Numbered from the stretch's first letter, positions 30,106 to 39,372 are shown. The stretch: DNA of 64,000 bases from Actinacidiphila epipremni (GCF_012034175.1 NZ_JAATEJ010000008.1:62001-126000); one strand, 5' to 3'. The notes: a model not told the origin generated them from the sequence alone. Numbers and translations are program-made.

Positions 30106-32877
30106 GTGCAACGACATCTGAGATTCCTGCTCCCTTTATGGCTGCTCGCCCTGCTGACCACCGCCCTGACGGTCGGCGCGGGCCCCGCTGACGCGGCCAC
30201 CACCACGACCGTGACCGTCGACGGCGGCCAGGCCGGGCGGGTGTTCGACGGGATCGGCGCGATCAGCGGCGGCGGGGGCAACTCCCGCCTGCTGACCGAC
30301 TATCCCGCCGCCCAGCAGTCACAGATCCTGGACTACCTCTTCAAGCCCGGATACGGCGCCAACCTGCAACTGCTGAAACTGGAGATCGGCGGCGACGCCA
30401 ACTCCACCGACGGCTCCGAGCCCTCCATCGAGCACGCCCGCGGGCAGATCAACTGCAACGCCGGCTACGAGTTCTGGCTCGGCGAGCAGGCCAAGGCCCG
30501 CAACCCCGACATCAAGCTCTACGGCCTGGCCTGGGCCGCGCCCGGCTGGATCAACGGCGGCTTCTGGTCCACCGACACCATCAACTACCTGATCTCCTGG
30601 CTCGGTTGCGCCAAGCAGCACGGCCTGCCCATCAGCTACCTCGGCGGCTGGAACGAACGCGGCCACGACGTCGACTGGTACATCCAGCTGCGCTCCGCCC
30701 TGAACGCCGCCGGCTACGGCAGCGTGCAGATCGTCGGCGACGACTCCGGCTGGGGCGTGGCCGACGACATGGCCGCCAACTCCGCCTTCAACAACGCCGT
30801 GTCGGTCATCGGCGCCCACTACCCGTGCGCCGGCGGCGACGGCGGCAGCGCCGACACCTGCTCGTCGACCAGCACCGCCAAGAACAACGGCAAGCCGCTG
30901 TGGGCCTCGGAGAACGGCTCGCTCGACATGAACGGCGGCGCCCCCGCGCTCATCCGCTCCATCGTGCGCGGATACGTCGACGCGCGCATGACCGCGTATC
31001 TGAACTGGCCCTTGGTCGCGGCCCTCTACCCCAACCTGCCGTACGCGACGGTGGGCCTGGCCACCGCGCCCTCGCCGTGGTCCGGCAGCTACACGATCGG
31101 CGAGAACACCTGGGCGACCGCCCAGGTCACCCAATTCGCCCAGCCCGGCTGGACGTTCGTGGACTCCGCGTCGGGCTACCTCGGCGGCGCCGAGTCCAAC
31201 GGCAGCTACGTCACCCTCACGTCCCCGAACCGCACGGACTACTCGACGATCCTGGAGACCACGACGGCCGGCGCGGCGCAGACCGTGAACGTCCACGTCC
31301 AGGGCGGGCTGTCCACCGGTCCGGTGCACGTCTGGGCGACCCGGGTCAACAGCCCCAGCGCCGCGACCGACTTCGTGCACACGCAGGACGTCACCCCGCA
31401 GGGCGGCTCGTACTCCCTGACGCTGCAGCCCGGTTGGATCTACTCGGTCACCACGACCACCGGTCAGGGCAAGGGCACGGCGACCGGTCCCGCTTCGCAC
31501 GCGCTCGCACTGCCTTACTCCGACGGCTTTGACAACGATGCCACCGGTACGCAGGCCCGCTACCTGTCCGACATGCAGGGCTCGTTCGAGGCGCGCCCGT
31601 GCGCCGACGGCCGCTCCGGCCAGTGCGTCCAGCAGGTCGCGCCGGTCAAGCCCATCGAGTGGCAGGACGACTCCGACGCCTTCACCCTGGCCGGCGACAC
31701 CACCTGGAGCGACTACACCGTCACCGCCGACGTCGACCTCCAACAAGCCGGCATGGTCGAGCTGTTCGGCCGCGCGGGCACGCAGAACCGCCCGCAGAGC
31801 CACCAGGCCGGCTACGAGCTGCGCGTCGCCGACACCGGAGCCTGGTCGCTCGTGCGCAGCTCCGCCGGCGGCGCCCTCAGCACCCTCGCCTCCGGCACGC
31901 ACACCGCGCTCGGCACCCGCACCTGGCACACCCTCGCCCTCGGCTTCTCCGGCGACCGCATCACCGCGACCCTCGACGGCACCGCCCTCGGCGCCGCCAC
32001 CGACAGCACCTACGCCGCGGGCCAGATCGGCCTCGGCGTGGTGGGCTACCAGACCGACCTCTTCGACAACCTCTCCGTCACCGCCAACCCGCCCGGCAAC
32101 CACGGCGGCATCCTCAAGGACCGCAACTCGGGTCTGTGCGCGGACGTGCCCGCCTCCAGCCAGACCGACGGCACCCAACTGGCGCTGTGGGACTGCAACG
32201 GCGGCGCCAACCAGTCCTTCACCGCCACCCCGGCCGGCCAGTTGACCGTCTACGGCGGCGCCAAGTGCCTTGACGTCGACGGCAGCGGCACGGCCGACGG
32301 CACCAAGGTGCAGATCTGGACCTGCAACAACACCGCCGCCCAGCAGTGGACGGTGGGCGCCGACGGCAGCGTCGTCAACCCGCACTCCGGCAAGTGCCTG
32401 GACGCCACCAAGGCCGGCACCGCCCCCGGCACCCTGCTGGAGGTCTGGTCCTGCAACGGCGGCGCCAACCAGCAGTGGGACCGCGGCAGTTCCACCTCGC
32501 TGCTGCGCGGCCAGGAGTCCGGCCGCTGCGTCGACGTCCCCGCCCTCAGCCAGGCCGACGGCACCCGCCCGACGCTGTGGGACTGCAACGGCGGCGCCAA
32601 CCAGACCTGGACCTCCACGCCCACGAACCAGCTGACCGTCTACGACAGCAAGTGCCTGGACGTGGTCGGCGGCGCCACCGCCGACGGCAGCCCGGTCGCG
32701 ATCGAGAGCTGCGACAACACGCCCGCCCAGCAGTGGCGGGTGCGCGCGGACGGCAGCGTCGTCAACGTCGGCTCCGGCAGCTGCCTCGACGTGGCCGGCC
32801 ACGGCACCGCGAACAACACCGCCCTGGACATCTGGCCCTGCAACGGCCAGGCCAACCAGATCTGGCGCCGCTCCTAG
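30106..32877 (+). CDS. Secreted GH59 beta-galactosidase/galactocerebrosidase-like enzyme with ricin-B domains
   Basis: A 923-residue exported enzyme with a 30-residue signal peptide ending AGPADA. The catalytic part matches GH59: FDGIGAISGGGGNSRLLTDYP, QILDYLFKPGYGANLQLLKLEIGGD, acid/base Glu184 in GGWNERG and nucleophile Glu269 in LWASENGS. A concanavalin-like domain covers about 470-660. Two ricin-B lectin domains follow (about 665-790 and 794-923), each with repeated CLDV...QxW units. It should release beta-galactosyl residues from galactolipids or galactans. GTG 30106 is preceded by GAAGGA. Codon 11 is TTA (30136-30138), so translation probably depends on bldA tRNA. Confidence 0.92.
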   Translation: MQRHLRFLLPLWLLALLTTALTVGAGPADAATTTTVTVDGGQAGRVFDGIGAISGGGGNSRLLTDYPAAQQSQILDYLFKPGYGANLQLLKLEIGGDANSTDGSEPSIEHARGQINCNAGYEFWLGEQAKARNPDIKLYGLAWAAPGWINGGFWSTDTINYLISWLGCAKQHGLPISYLGGWNERGHDVDWYIQLRSALNAAGYGSVQIVGDDSGWGVADDMAANSAFNNAVSVIGAHYPCAGGDGGSADTCSSTSTAKNNGKPLWASENGSLDMNGGAPALIRSIVRGYVDARMTAYLNWPLVAALYPNLPYATVGLATAPSPWSGSYTIGENTWATAQVTQFAQPGWTFVDSASGYLGGAESNGSYVTLTSPNRTDYSTILETTTAGAAQTVNVHVQGGLSTGPVHVWATRVNSPSAATDFVHTQDVTPQGGSYSLTLQPGWIYSVTTTTGQGKGTATGPASHALALPYSDGFDNDATGTQARYLSDMQGSFEARPCADGRSGQCVQQVAPVKPIEWQDDSDAFTLAGDTTWSDYTVTADVDLQQAGMVELFGRAGTQNRPQSHQAGYELRVADTGAWSLVRSSAGGALSTLASGTHTALGTRTWHTLALGFSGDRITATLDGTALGAATDSTYAAGQIGLGVVGYQTDLFDNLSVTANPPGNHGGILKDRNSGLCADVPASSQTDGTQLALWDCNGGANQSFTATPAGQLTVYGGAKCLDVDGSGTADGTKVQIWTCNNTAAQQWTVGADGSVVNPHSGKCLDATKAGTAPGTLLEVWSCNGGANQQWDRGSSTSLLRGQESGRCVDVPALSQADGTRPTLWDCNGGANQTWTSTPTNQLTVYDSKCLDVVGGATADGSPVAIESCDNTPAQQWRVRADGSVVNVGSGSCLDVAGHGTANNTALDIWPCNGQANQIWRRS

Positions 32878-32889
32878 CACCCTCCCACC

Positions 32890-32928
32890 CCCGCCGGGTC
32901 CCCGTCCCCCTCGCGGGGGCCCGGCGGG
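32890..32928 (+). terminator. Intercistronic stem-loop between GH59 and esterase genes
   Basis: CCCGCCGGG (32890-32898) pairs with CCCGGCGGG (32920-32928) and an inner CCCC/GGGG stem, in the 76 bp between the two genes. It may terminate or attenuate transcription, or protect the 3' end of the upstream message. Confidence 0.5.
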
Positions 32929-32953
32929 CTCTCCCCCCACCAGGAGCAACCCC

Positions 32954-34075
32954 ATGACCATCAACGCCCGTCGCACCGTCCTGCCCGCGCTCACCGCGCT
33001 GTGCGCCGCCGCGGCCACCGCCCTCGCGGTCCCGGCCCACGCCCACGCAGCCGCCCCCGCCGCCGTACGGCAGCCGGCCCTGCGGCTCATGCCGCTCGGC
33101 GACTCCATCACCTGGGGCGTCGGCAGCAGCACCGGGAACGGCTACCGCGGCCCGCTGTTCGACACCCTCGGCTCCGAGGGGTACGTGCCGGACTTCGTCG
33201 GCTCCGGGCGCGGCGGCCCCATGACCGACCCCGACAACGAAGGCCACTCCGGCTGGCGCATCGACCAGATCGACGGCATCACCGACGCGGTGCTCGCGAC
33301 GTACAAGCCGAACGTCGTCACGCTGTTGATCGGCACCAACGACCTCAACCAGGACTACCAGGTCCCCACCGCCCCCGACCGGCTGCACGCGCTGGTCGAC
33401 CGGATCACCGCCGACGACCCCGGCGCGACCGTGCTGCTCGCCGACCTCATCGTCTCCACCTCGCCCCAGGTCGTGCAGGCCGAGCCCGCCTACAACACGG
33501 CCGTACGGCAGCTCGCGCAGAGCGAGCAGGCCGCCGGCCGGCATGTCGCCTTCGTCGACATGGGCACCCTGACCGCAGCCGACCTCGCCGACTCGCTGCA
33601 CCCGGACGACACCGGCTACCGGAAGATGGCCGCCGCCTGGAACACCGGCGTCCAGGCCGCCGACGCCGCCGGCTGGCTCCAGCAGCCCGCCCCCGTGACC
33701 GGCCCCGTCCGCTCCGGCATCGCCGGCAAGTGCCTGGACGTGGACGGCGGTTCGTCCGCCGACGGCACCGACGTGCAGATCTGGGGCTGCAACTCCACCG
33801 CCGCGCAGAGCTGGACGGCCGGCTCGGACGGCACCCTGCGCGCGGTCGGCAAGTGCCTGGACGCGACCGCGCTCGGCACCGCCAACGGCACACCGGTGGA
33901 GATCTGGTCCTGCAACGGCGGCGCCAACCAGCAGTGGCAGCCGTACGACGGCGGCTACCGCAACCCTGTCTCCGGCCGCTGCCTGGACGACCCGAACCTG
34001 TCGCAGACCGACGGCACCGACCTGGAGCTGTGGGACTGCAACGGCGGCGCCAACCAGCAGTGGTCCCTCGGCTGA
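32954..34075 (+). CDS. Secreted SGNH/GDSL hydrolase with ricin-B lectin domain
   Basis: A 373-residue exported protein. Signal peptide to about residue 36 (AVPAHAHAAA). SGNH blocks: LMPLGDSITWG (Ser, about residue 50), GSGRGG, LIGTNDLNQ (Gly/Asn) and SLHPDDTGY (Asp/His, about 216-220); this is the pattern of CE3-like acetylxylan or rhamnogalacturonan acetylesterases. Residues 252-373 are a ricin-B domain with three CLD...QxW units. It lies between two other secreted enzymes carrying the same lectin type and probably removes acetyl groups from the same plant polymer. Confidence 0.92.
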   Translation: MTINARRTVLPALTALCAAAATALAVPAHAHAAAPAAVRQPALRLMPLGDSITWGVGSSTGNGYRGPLFDTLGSEGYVPDFVGSGRGGPMTDPDNEGHSGWRIDQIDGITDAVLATYKPNVVTLLIGTNDLNQDYQVPTAPDRLHALVDRITADDPGATVLLADLIVSTSPQVVQAEPAYNTAVRQLAQSEQAAGRHVAFVDMGTLTAADLADSLHPDDTGYRKMAAAWNTGVQAADAAGWLQQPAPVTGPVRSGIAGKCLDVDGGSSADGTDVQIWGCNSTAAQSWTAGSDGTLRAVGKCLDATALGTANGTPVEIWSCNGGANQQWQPYDGGYRNPVSGRCLDDPNLSQTDGTDLELWDCNGGANQQWSLG

Positions 34076-34089
34076 CCCGGCCGGCCCCC

Positions 34090-34152
34090 AAGAGACCCGA
34101 GAGAACTGAGAGACCGAGAGACCGAGAGACCGAGAGACCCGAGAGAACCGAG
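34090..34152 (+). repeat. GAGAGACC tandem repeat before the GH97 gene
   Basis: A purine-rich tract made of about five 8-bp GAGAGACC units with slightly degenerate ends fills the gap between the esterase and GH97 genes and ends seven bases before the GH97 start. There is no separate GGAGG; the repeat itself supplies the only purine-rich ribosome-binding sequence. Confidence 0.85.
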
Positions 34153-34158
34153 GCCCCC

Positions 34159-36834
34159 ATGCCCCGCACCCCGCTGACCCCCCTGCGCCCGAGACACCTC
34201 CCGCGCCGCCTCCTCCCGGCGCTGCTGCTCCTGCTCGGCGTCCTGCTCGTCCCCCCGCACACCGCGACCGCCGCTGATGCCGCCGCCGATGCCGCCGCCG
34301 CGGCCACCGGCTGGACCGTCGCCGGCCCCTCCGCCGGCTCCCCGACCGCCGCGCAGCTCACCCTCGACGGCGGCACCCTCACCTTCGCGGCCACCAGCCA
34401 CGGCCAGGGCGTGCTGTCCCCGAGCCCGATCGGCATCCGCACCTCCGCCGCCGACCTGACCCGCAACCTGACCTTCCTCGGGCGCACCGACCGCACCGTC
34501 ACCGAGTCGTACGCGATGACCACCGGCAAGCAGCGCAGCCGCTCCACCGCCTACACCGAGTCCACGCTGTCCTTCGCCGGCAGCGGCGGCGCCCGGCTCG
34601 ACGTCGTCGTGCGCGTCTCGGACACCGGCGCCGCCTACCGCTACGTCCTGCCCGGCAGCGGCCAGGTCACGGTCACCGGCGAGGCGTCCTCGTGGACGCT
34701 CCCCGCCGCCTCGCCCGCGTGGCTCGTGCCGCCGGACCGCGAGGACCAGGGCCAGTGGTTCGGCACCACCGCGGGCGGCGCGCCGTCCGACACCTACCAC
34801 CAGCCCGCGCTCTTCCAGGTCGGGAGCGCGTACGCGCTGCTCGCCGAGACCGGCCTCGACGGCCGCTACGCCGCCTCCTACCTGGCGCACACCGCCGGCT
34901 CCGGCACCTACACCACCCAGCTCGCGAGCGCCGTCACCGGCACGCTGCCGCTGTCCACGCCGTGGCGCACCGCCGCCCTCGGCAGCCTCGCCGACGTGAC
35001 GCAGTCCACGATCGTCGACGACCTCGCCGCGCCCTCCAAGGTCTCCGACACCTCCTGGATCGCGCCCGGCACCGTCGCCTGGTCGTGGCTGACCGAGCAC
35101 GGCAGCCCGTCCAGCGAGGCCCGGCAGAAGCAATATGTCGACTTCGCCCAGCGCCACGGCTGGGGCTACGTCCTGGTCGACGAGGGCTGGTCGTCCTCCT
35201 GGGTGCCGGACCTCGTCACGTACGCCGCGGCCCGCGGCGTCCGGGTCATCCTGTGGTTCAACTCCGCCGACCTGCACACCGCGCAGCAGCGCGACCAGCG
35301 GCTGCCGCAGGTCAAGAGCTGGGGCGTGGCCGGCGTCAAGATCGACTTCATCGACGAGTACACCCAGCCGACCCTCCAGTGGTACGACGCCGTCCTCGCG
35401 CAGACCGCCGACCTGAAGCTCATGGTCAACTTCCACGGCACCGCCATGCCGCGCGGCATGCAGCGCACCTGGCCGCAGGTGGTCACGGCCGAAGCCGTCT
35501 ACGGCGCCGAGCAGTTCCACGACCGCGCCGCCTTCGACACGATCCTGCCCTTCACCCGCAACGCGGTCTCCAGCATGGACTTCACCCCGGTCGTCCTCAG
35601 CATGACCGGGCGCGACACCACGGACGCCCACGAACTGGCCACCTCCGTCGTCTTCGAGTCCGGCTGGCAGCACTTCGCCGACAGCCCGGAGAGCTACGAG
35701 GCCCACCCCGAGGCGCTGCGCATCCTCGACCAACTGCCCACCGCCTGGGACCAGACGCGGCTGCTCGGCGGCAGCAGCCCCGGCAAGGCGGCCTACGTCG
35801 CCCGGCGCGCGGGCGGCCGGTGGTTCGTCGGCGGCATCTCCGCGCAGGCCGCGACGACGTACACGACCGCGCTGTCCTTCCTCGGCTCGGGCCAGTGGCT
35901 CGCCGAGACCGTCCGCGACGGCTCCGGCGCGCTCACCCACGACACCCGCGTCGTGACCGCCGCCGACACCCTCTCGGTGCCCGAGGCCGCGAACGGCGGC
36001 TTCGTGACCGCGCTGTGCCCGTACACCGCGGGCCTGGCGACCTGCGCGCCGCACGGCCAGTCCGGCGTGCTCAAGGGCGCGCAGTCCGGCCTGTGCGTGG
36101 ACGTGCCGGGCGCCGCGCAGGCCGACGGCACCCGGGTCGCGCTGTGGGACTGCAACGGCCAGGCCAACCAGAACTGGACGGCCTCGCCGACCGGCCGGCT
36201 GACCGTCTACGGCGGCGCGAAGTGCCTGGACGTCTCCGGCAGCGGCACCGCCGACGGGACGCCGGTGCAGATCTGGGACTGCAACAACACCGCCGCCCAG
36301 CAGTGGACGGTGGGCGCCGGCGGCACCGTCGTCAACCCCGCGTCCGGCAAGTGCCTCGACGCGTACGACAACGGCACCGCGCCCGGCACTCTGCTGGAGA
36401 TCTGGACCTGCAACGGCGGCGCCAACCAGAACTGGGCCCGCGCCGGCACCACCGCCGCCTACACCGGCGCGCAGTCCGGCCGCTGCCTCGACCTGCCCGG
36501 CGGCAACCAGGCCAACGGCACCCGGCCGGCCCTGTGGGACTGCAACGGCGGCGCCAACCAGCGCTGGACGTCCACGGTGACCGGCGAGCTGACCGTCTTC
36601 GCCAACCGCTGCCTGGAGGCGGCGGGCGGCGCGACCGCCGACGGGACGGCGGTGCAGATCCGGGACTGCGACGGCGGCCCCGGCCAGCAGTGGCGGGTCC
36701 GCTCCGACGGCACGATCGTCAACCCGGCCTCCGGCAAGTGCCTGGACGCGTACGACAACGGCACCGCCAACGGCACGCCGCTGGAGCTGTGGACGTGCAG
36801 CGGCCAGGCCAACCAGCGCTGGCAGCCCGCCTGA
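34159..36834 (+). CDS. Secreted GH97 glycoside hydrolase (alpha-galactosidase-like) with ricin-B domains
   Basis: An 891-residue exported enzyme with signal peptide RLLPALLLLLGVLLVPPHTATA. The GH97 N-terminal beta-domain (residues about 45-280) leads to a TIM barrel: WSWLTEHGSPSSEARQKQYVDF, WGYVLVDEGWSSSW, GVKIDFIDEYTQ and VTAEAVYGAEQF. Asp at about 396 (in KIDFID) matches the nucleophile position of retaining GH97 alpha-galactosidases; inverting SusB-type members have Glu elsewhere. Two ricin-B domains follow (about 631-760 and 763-891). ATG 34159 lies directly after the GAGAGACC repeat. A strong terminator follows at 36875. Confidence 0.92.
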   Translation: MPRTPLTPLRPRHLPRRLLPALLLLLGVLLVPPHTATAADAAADAAAAATGWTVAGPSAGSPTAAQLTLDGGTLTFAATSHGQGVLSPSPIGIRTSAADLTRNLTFLGRTDRTVTESYAMTTGKQRSRSTAYTESTLSFAGSGGARLDVVVRVSDTGAAYRYVLPGSGQVTVTGEASSWTLPAASPAWLVPPDREDQGQWFGTTAGGAPSDTYHQPALFQVGSAYALLAETGLDGRYAASYLAHTAGSGTYTTQLASAVTGTLPLSTPWRTAALGSLADVTQSTIVDDLAAPSKVSDTSWIAPGTVAWSWLTEHGSPSSEARQKQYVDFAQRHGWGYVLVDEGWSSSWVPDLVTYAAARGVRVILWFNSADLHTAQQRDQRLPQVKSWGVAGVKIDFIDEYTQPTLQWYDAVLAQTADLKLMVNFHGTAMPRGMQRTWPQVVTAEAVYGAEQFHDRAAFDTILPFTRNAVSSMDFTPVVLSMTGRDTTDAHELATSVVFESGWQHFADSPESYEAHPEALRILDQLPTAWDQTRLLGGSSPGKAAYVARRAGGRWFVGGISAQAATTYTTALSFLGSGQWLAETVRDGSGALTHDTRVVTAADTLSVPEAANGGFVTALCPYTAGLATCAPHGQSGVLKGAQSGLCVDVPGAAQADGTRVALWDCNGQANQNWTASPTGRLTVYGGAKCLDVSGSGTADGTPVQIWDCNNTAAQQWTVGAGGTVVNPASGKCLDAYDNGTAPGTLLEIWTCNGGANQNWARAGTTAAYTGAQSGRCLDLPGGNQANGTRPALWDCNGGANQRWTSTVTGELTVFANRCLEAAGGATADGTAVQIRDCDGGPGQQWRVRSDGTIVNPASGKCLDAYDNGTANGTPLELWTCSGQANQRWQPA

Positions 36835-36874
36835 CGCGGCCCGTCCCGCGCGTCCCCCACCGCCCGCGCGGTGG

Positions 36875-36914
36875 CCGGTGCGGCGCCCCGCCCCGTGTCG
36901 GGGCGCCGCACCGG
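36875..36914. terminator. Perfect 16-bp stem terminator
   Basis: CCGGTGCGGCGCCCCG (36875-36890) pairs perfectly with CGGGGCGCCGCACCGG (36899-36914) around CCCCGTGT, between the converging GH97 and deaminase genes. It serves both strands. Confidence 0.88.
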
Positions 36915-36963
36915 ATCACTCTCCTACCCCCGCGCGCCGGGCCCCCACCCGCCCGGCGCGCGT

Positions 36964-37446
36964 TCAGCGGCGGTAGTACGCCTCGACGGGGGCGCGGGCC
37001 TCGCCGAGGAGCGCGGGACCCACCCGCGGGACGACCGGCCACGCCCCCGACGCCGGGTGGAGCGCCACGAGCTGGCCGGTGGACAGCGCGTAGACCACGC
37101 GCCCGAGCCCGGACCGCACGATGCCGCCGCCGCACATGCCGCACGGCTCGCAGCTGGTGTACATCGTGGTCCGCGCGGCGGTCGGCGCGTCGAGCTCGCG
37201 GGCCGCCCAGCGGGCGAGCTTCAGCTCCGGGTGGGCGGTGATGTCGTCGTCCCGCCGTACGGTGTTGTGCGCCTCGGCCAGGACCGTGCCGTCCGGGCCG
37301 GCCAGCAGCGAGCCGTAGGGCGCGTCGCCCAGCTCGACGGCGCGCGCGGCCAGCGCGATGGCGCGGCGCAGCAGGTCCTCGTCGGCGGGGGCAAGGAGGG
37401 CAGAGGAGTCGGGGGAGAGGGACGGGTCGGTGCCGGGGTCGGTCAT
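36964..37446 (-). CDS. Nucleoside/guanine deaminase-like zinc enzyme
   Basis: A 160-residue cytidine deaminase-fold protein. The zinc site is visible as TAHPELKLAR (His and catalytic Glu; HPE in place of the usual HAE) and TSCEPCGMCGG (the two Cys of PCxxC). The class includes guanine deaminase, tRNA-specific adenosine deaminase and other nucleobase deaminases; substrate not decidable. ATG 37446 forms an ATGA overlap with the stop of the upstream F420-type oxidoreductase, so the two genes are translationally coupled. Confidence 0.9.
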   Translation of the reverse strand: MTDPGTDPSLSPDSSALLAPADEDLLRRAIALAARAVELGDAPYGSLLAGPDGTVLAEAHNTVRRDDDITAHPELKLARWAARELDAPTAARTTMYTSCEPCGMCGGGIVRSGLGRVVYALSTGQLVALHPASGAWPVVPRVGPALLGEARAPVEAYYRR

Positions 37447-38282
37447 GGCGCGGTCCTCCGGTGTGCGGCGACGGCGGCGAGCGCCCGCCAGGCCGTCTGC
37501 GGTGTACGGGTCAGCTCCGGGTCCCCGTGGTACGGGTCGAGGACGACGGTGTCGGCGCCCAGGCGTGCGAGCGCGTCGAGGTCGCCGAGCACCTGCTCCA
37601 GGCTGCCGACGCCGGCGAGCCGGTCCGGGTCCGGGTCCGGCGCCTCGGTGAGGTCCAGGGCGATCCGGGGCGCGAGCGCCGGCAGCGCCCCGCCGTGGCC
37701 GGCGGCGTGCTCGGCGAGCACCGAGCGCAGCCAGGGCAGCGTCATCCGCAGCGGATGCCACGCGTCGCCGTACCGCACCGCCCGGCGGATCGCGGCCCGG
37801 CTGCCGCCGCCCACCCACAGCGGCACCGGCGCGCTGCCGTCGGGCCCGCCGCCCGCCGGCCGGGCGGCGTGCAGCGCGGCCAGGTGCTCCTCGGTGAGCC
37901 GGCCGCGCTCGGCGTACGGCACCCCGAGCGCGGCGAACTCCTCGCGCGCCCAGCCCGCCCCGACGCCGAGCACGAACCGCCCGCCGCTGAGCCGGTTCAG
38001 GCCCTCGGCCATCCGCGCCACCAGCAGCGGATGGCGGTAGGGCAGCACGGCCACGGTCGTGCCGAGCCGGACGGCCGAGGTGATGCCGGCCAGCCACGCC
38101 AGGGTGGTGAAGGGCTCGTAGAAGGGCTCCGGATACCGCTCCGCCACATCCGGGGTGACCGTCACATGGTCGGACATCATGAGGATGTCGAAGCCCAGCC
38201 CCTCCACGGTCCCGGCCCACTCGCGCAGCACCCCCGGGTCGGTTCCCGGCCCGAAGTTCGGGACGTTGACGCCTAGTCGCAT
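37443..38282 (-). CDS. LLM-class F420-dependent oxidoreductase
   Basis: A 279-residue luciferase-like TIM-barrel enzyme: MRLGVNVPNFGPG, LGFDILMMSDHVTV, TTLAWLAGITSAVRLGTTVAVLPYRHP, LSGGRFVLGVGAGWAREEFAALG and PLWVGGGSRAAIRRAVRYGDAWHP are family hallmarks, with the cofactor F420 expected in actinomycetes. The reaction is a hydride transfer to an unknown substrate. First gene of a two-gene operon with the deaminase, and divergent from the Lrp regulator across 92 bp. Confidence 0.93.
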   Translation of the reverse strand: MRLGVNVPNFGPGTDPGVLREWAGTVEGLGFDILMMSDHVTVTPDVAERYPEPFYEPFTTLAWLAGITSAVRLGTTVAVLPYRHPLLVARMAEGLNRLSGGRFVLGVGAGWAREEFAALGVPYAERGRLTEEHLAALHAARPAGGGPDGSAPVPLWVGGGSRAAIRRAVRYGDAWHPLRMTLPWLRSVLAEHAAGHGGALPALAPRIALDLTEAPDPDPDRLAGVGSLEQVLGDLDALARLGADTVVLDPYHGDPELTRTPQTAWRALAAVAAHRRTAP

Positions 38283-38374
38283 GTCCGCAGGCTATCCCGG
38301 CGGCCCCGCGATCCCGAAGGCAATCTCACCGCCACAGCGGCCGATCGCCGGGGATCTGCCGGTAGTATCGAGGG

Positions 38375-38926
38375 ATGGCCGGGAATGCGGGGGAACTCGA
38401 CGACGTCGACTGGGCGATCGTCCGCCAGTTGCAGCAGGAGGCCCGGGTCTCGCTCAGCGAGCTGGGCCGCCGGGTGGGCCTGAGCGCCTCGGCCACCACC
38501 GAGCGGGTGCGGCAGCTGGAGGCGAGCGGCGTCATCACCGGCTACCACGCGGTCGTCGACCTGACCCGGGTCGGCTATCCCGTGCTCGCCGTCGTCCGGC
38601 TCAAATACCCCGGCAACCGCCACCAGCCGCTGCACCGGCTGCTCGCCGACCGCCGGGAGATCCTGGAGTGCCTGCGCACCACCGGCGACGACTGCTACAC
38701 CCTCAAGGTCGCCGCGACCTCCATGGCCCACCTGGAGACCCTGATCGACGAGCTGGCCGCGCTCGGCTCGACCTCCACCAGCGTCGTCTACCGCCAGACC
38801 CTCCCCTTCCGCGGCCCGGACCGCCCCGCCGCCCCCGTGCCGGCCGCCCGGCCGGGTCCGCCGCAGGCCCCGGGCCAGGCCCCGGGCCAAGCTCCGGGCC
38901 TGCACCACCCGATCGGCCCCCGCTGA
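38375..38926 (+). CDS. Lrp/AsnC-family regulator
   Basis: A 183-residue regulator: AsnC-type helix-turn-helix (DDVDWAIVRQLQQEARVSLSELGRR, then SASATTERVRQLEASGVI) and a RAM ligand-binding domain (VLAVVRLKYPG, CYTLKVAATSMAHLETLIDEL). The C-terminus has an unusual Pro/Gly/Ala tail with three QAPG repeats (about residues 165-176). It is divergent from the oxidoreductase/deaminase operon and may control it, possibly in response to an amino acid. Confidence 0.92.
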   Translation: MAGNAGELDDVDWAIVRQLQQEARVSLSELGRRVGLSASATTERVRQLEASGVITGYHAVVDLTRVGYPVLAVVRLKYPGNRHQPLHRLLADRREILECLRTTGDDCYTLKVAATSMAHLETLIDELAALGSTSTSVVYRQTLPFRGPDRPAAPVPAARPGPPQAPGQAPGQAPGLHHPIGPR

Positions 38927-38994
38927 GGAGGGGTGGCGGGGCGGACCGGGCAGGAAACCCCCGACCGTTCCGCCGCCGCGAGGGAGACCGCACG

Positions 38995-39372
38995 ATGACC
39001 AGCTGGACCGCCGACGACCTGACCCGTATCGCCGACTCCGACGAGCTGCGGGTCGCGCCCGCCCGCCCGGACGGCACGCTGCGTCCGCCGACGCCCATCT
39101 GGGTGGTCCGCGACGGCGACGCGCTGTTCGTGCGCTCCTACCGCGGCGGCCAGGGCCGCTGGTTCCGCGCCGCCAGCGCCACCCACCACGGGCACATCAC
39201 CGCCGACGGCATCGACCGCGACGTGCGCTTCACCGCCGAGACCGACCCGGCGACCAACGCCCGGGTGGACGACGCCTACCGCGCCAAGTACGGCCACTAC
39301 GGGCCTACCTACCTCGACCCGATGGTCGCCCCCCAGGCCCAGGCCACGACCCTCAGGGTCACCCCGAACTGA
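38995..39372 (+). CDS. DUF2255 family protein
   Basis: A 125-residue cytosolic protein with the DUF2255 pattern: WTADDLTRIADSDELRVAPAR, TPIWVVRDGDALFVRSYRGG, RWFRAAS and DRDVRFTAET. ATG 38995 follows AGGGAG. It lies 68 bp after the Lrp gene and its 3' end overlaps the converging oxidoreductase gene by 14 bp. Function unknown; the fold is thought to resemble flavin-binding split barrels. Confidence 0.87.
   Translation: MTSWTADDLTRIADSDELRVAPARPDGTLRPPTPIWVVRDGDALFVRSYRGGQGRWFRAASATHHGHITADGIDRDVRFTAETDPATNARVDDAYRAKYGHYGPTYLDPMVAPQAQATTLRVTPN

Noticed and set aside
37443..38282. Bacterial luciferase (light-emitting) gene
   Set aside because: Sequence fits the large F420-dependent LLM oxidoreductase group; no partner luxB or other lux genes are present.
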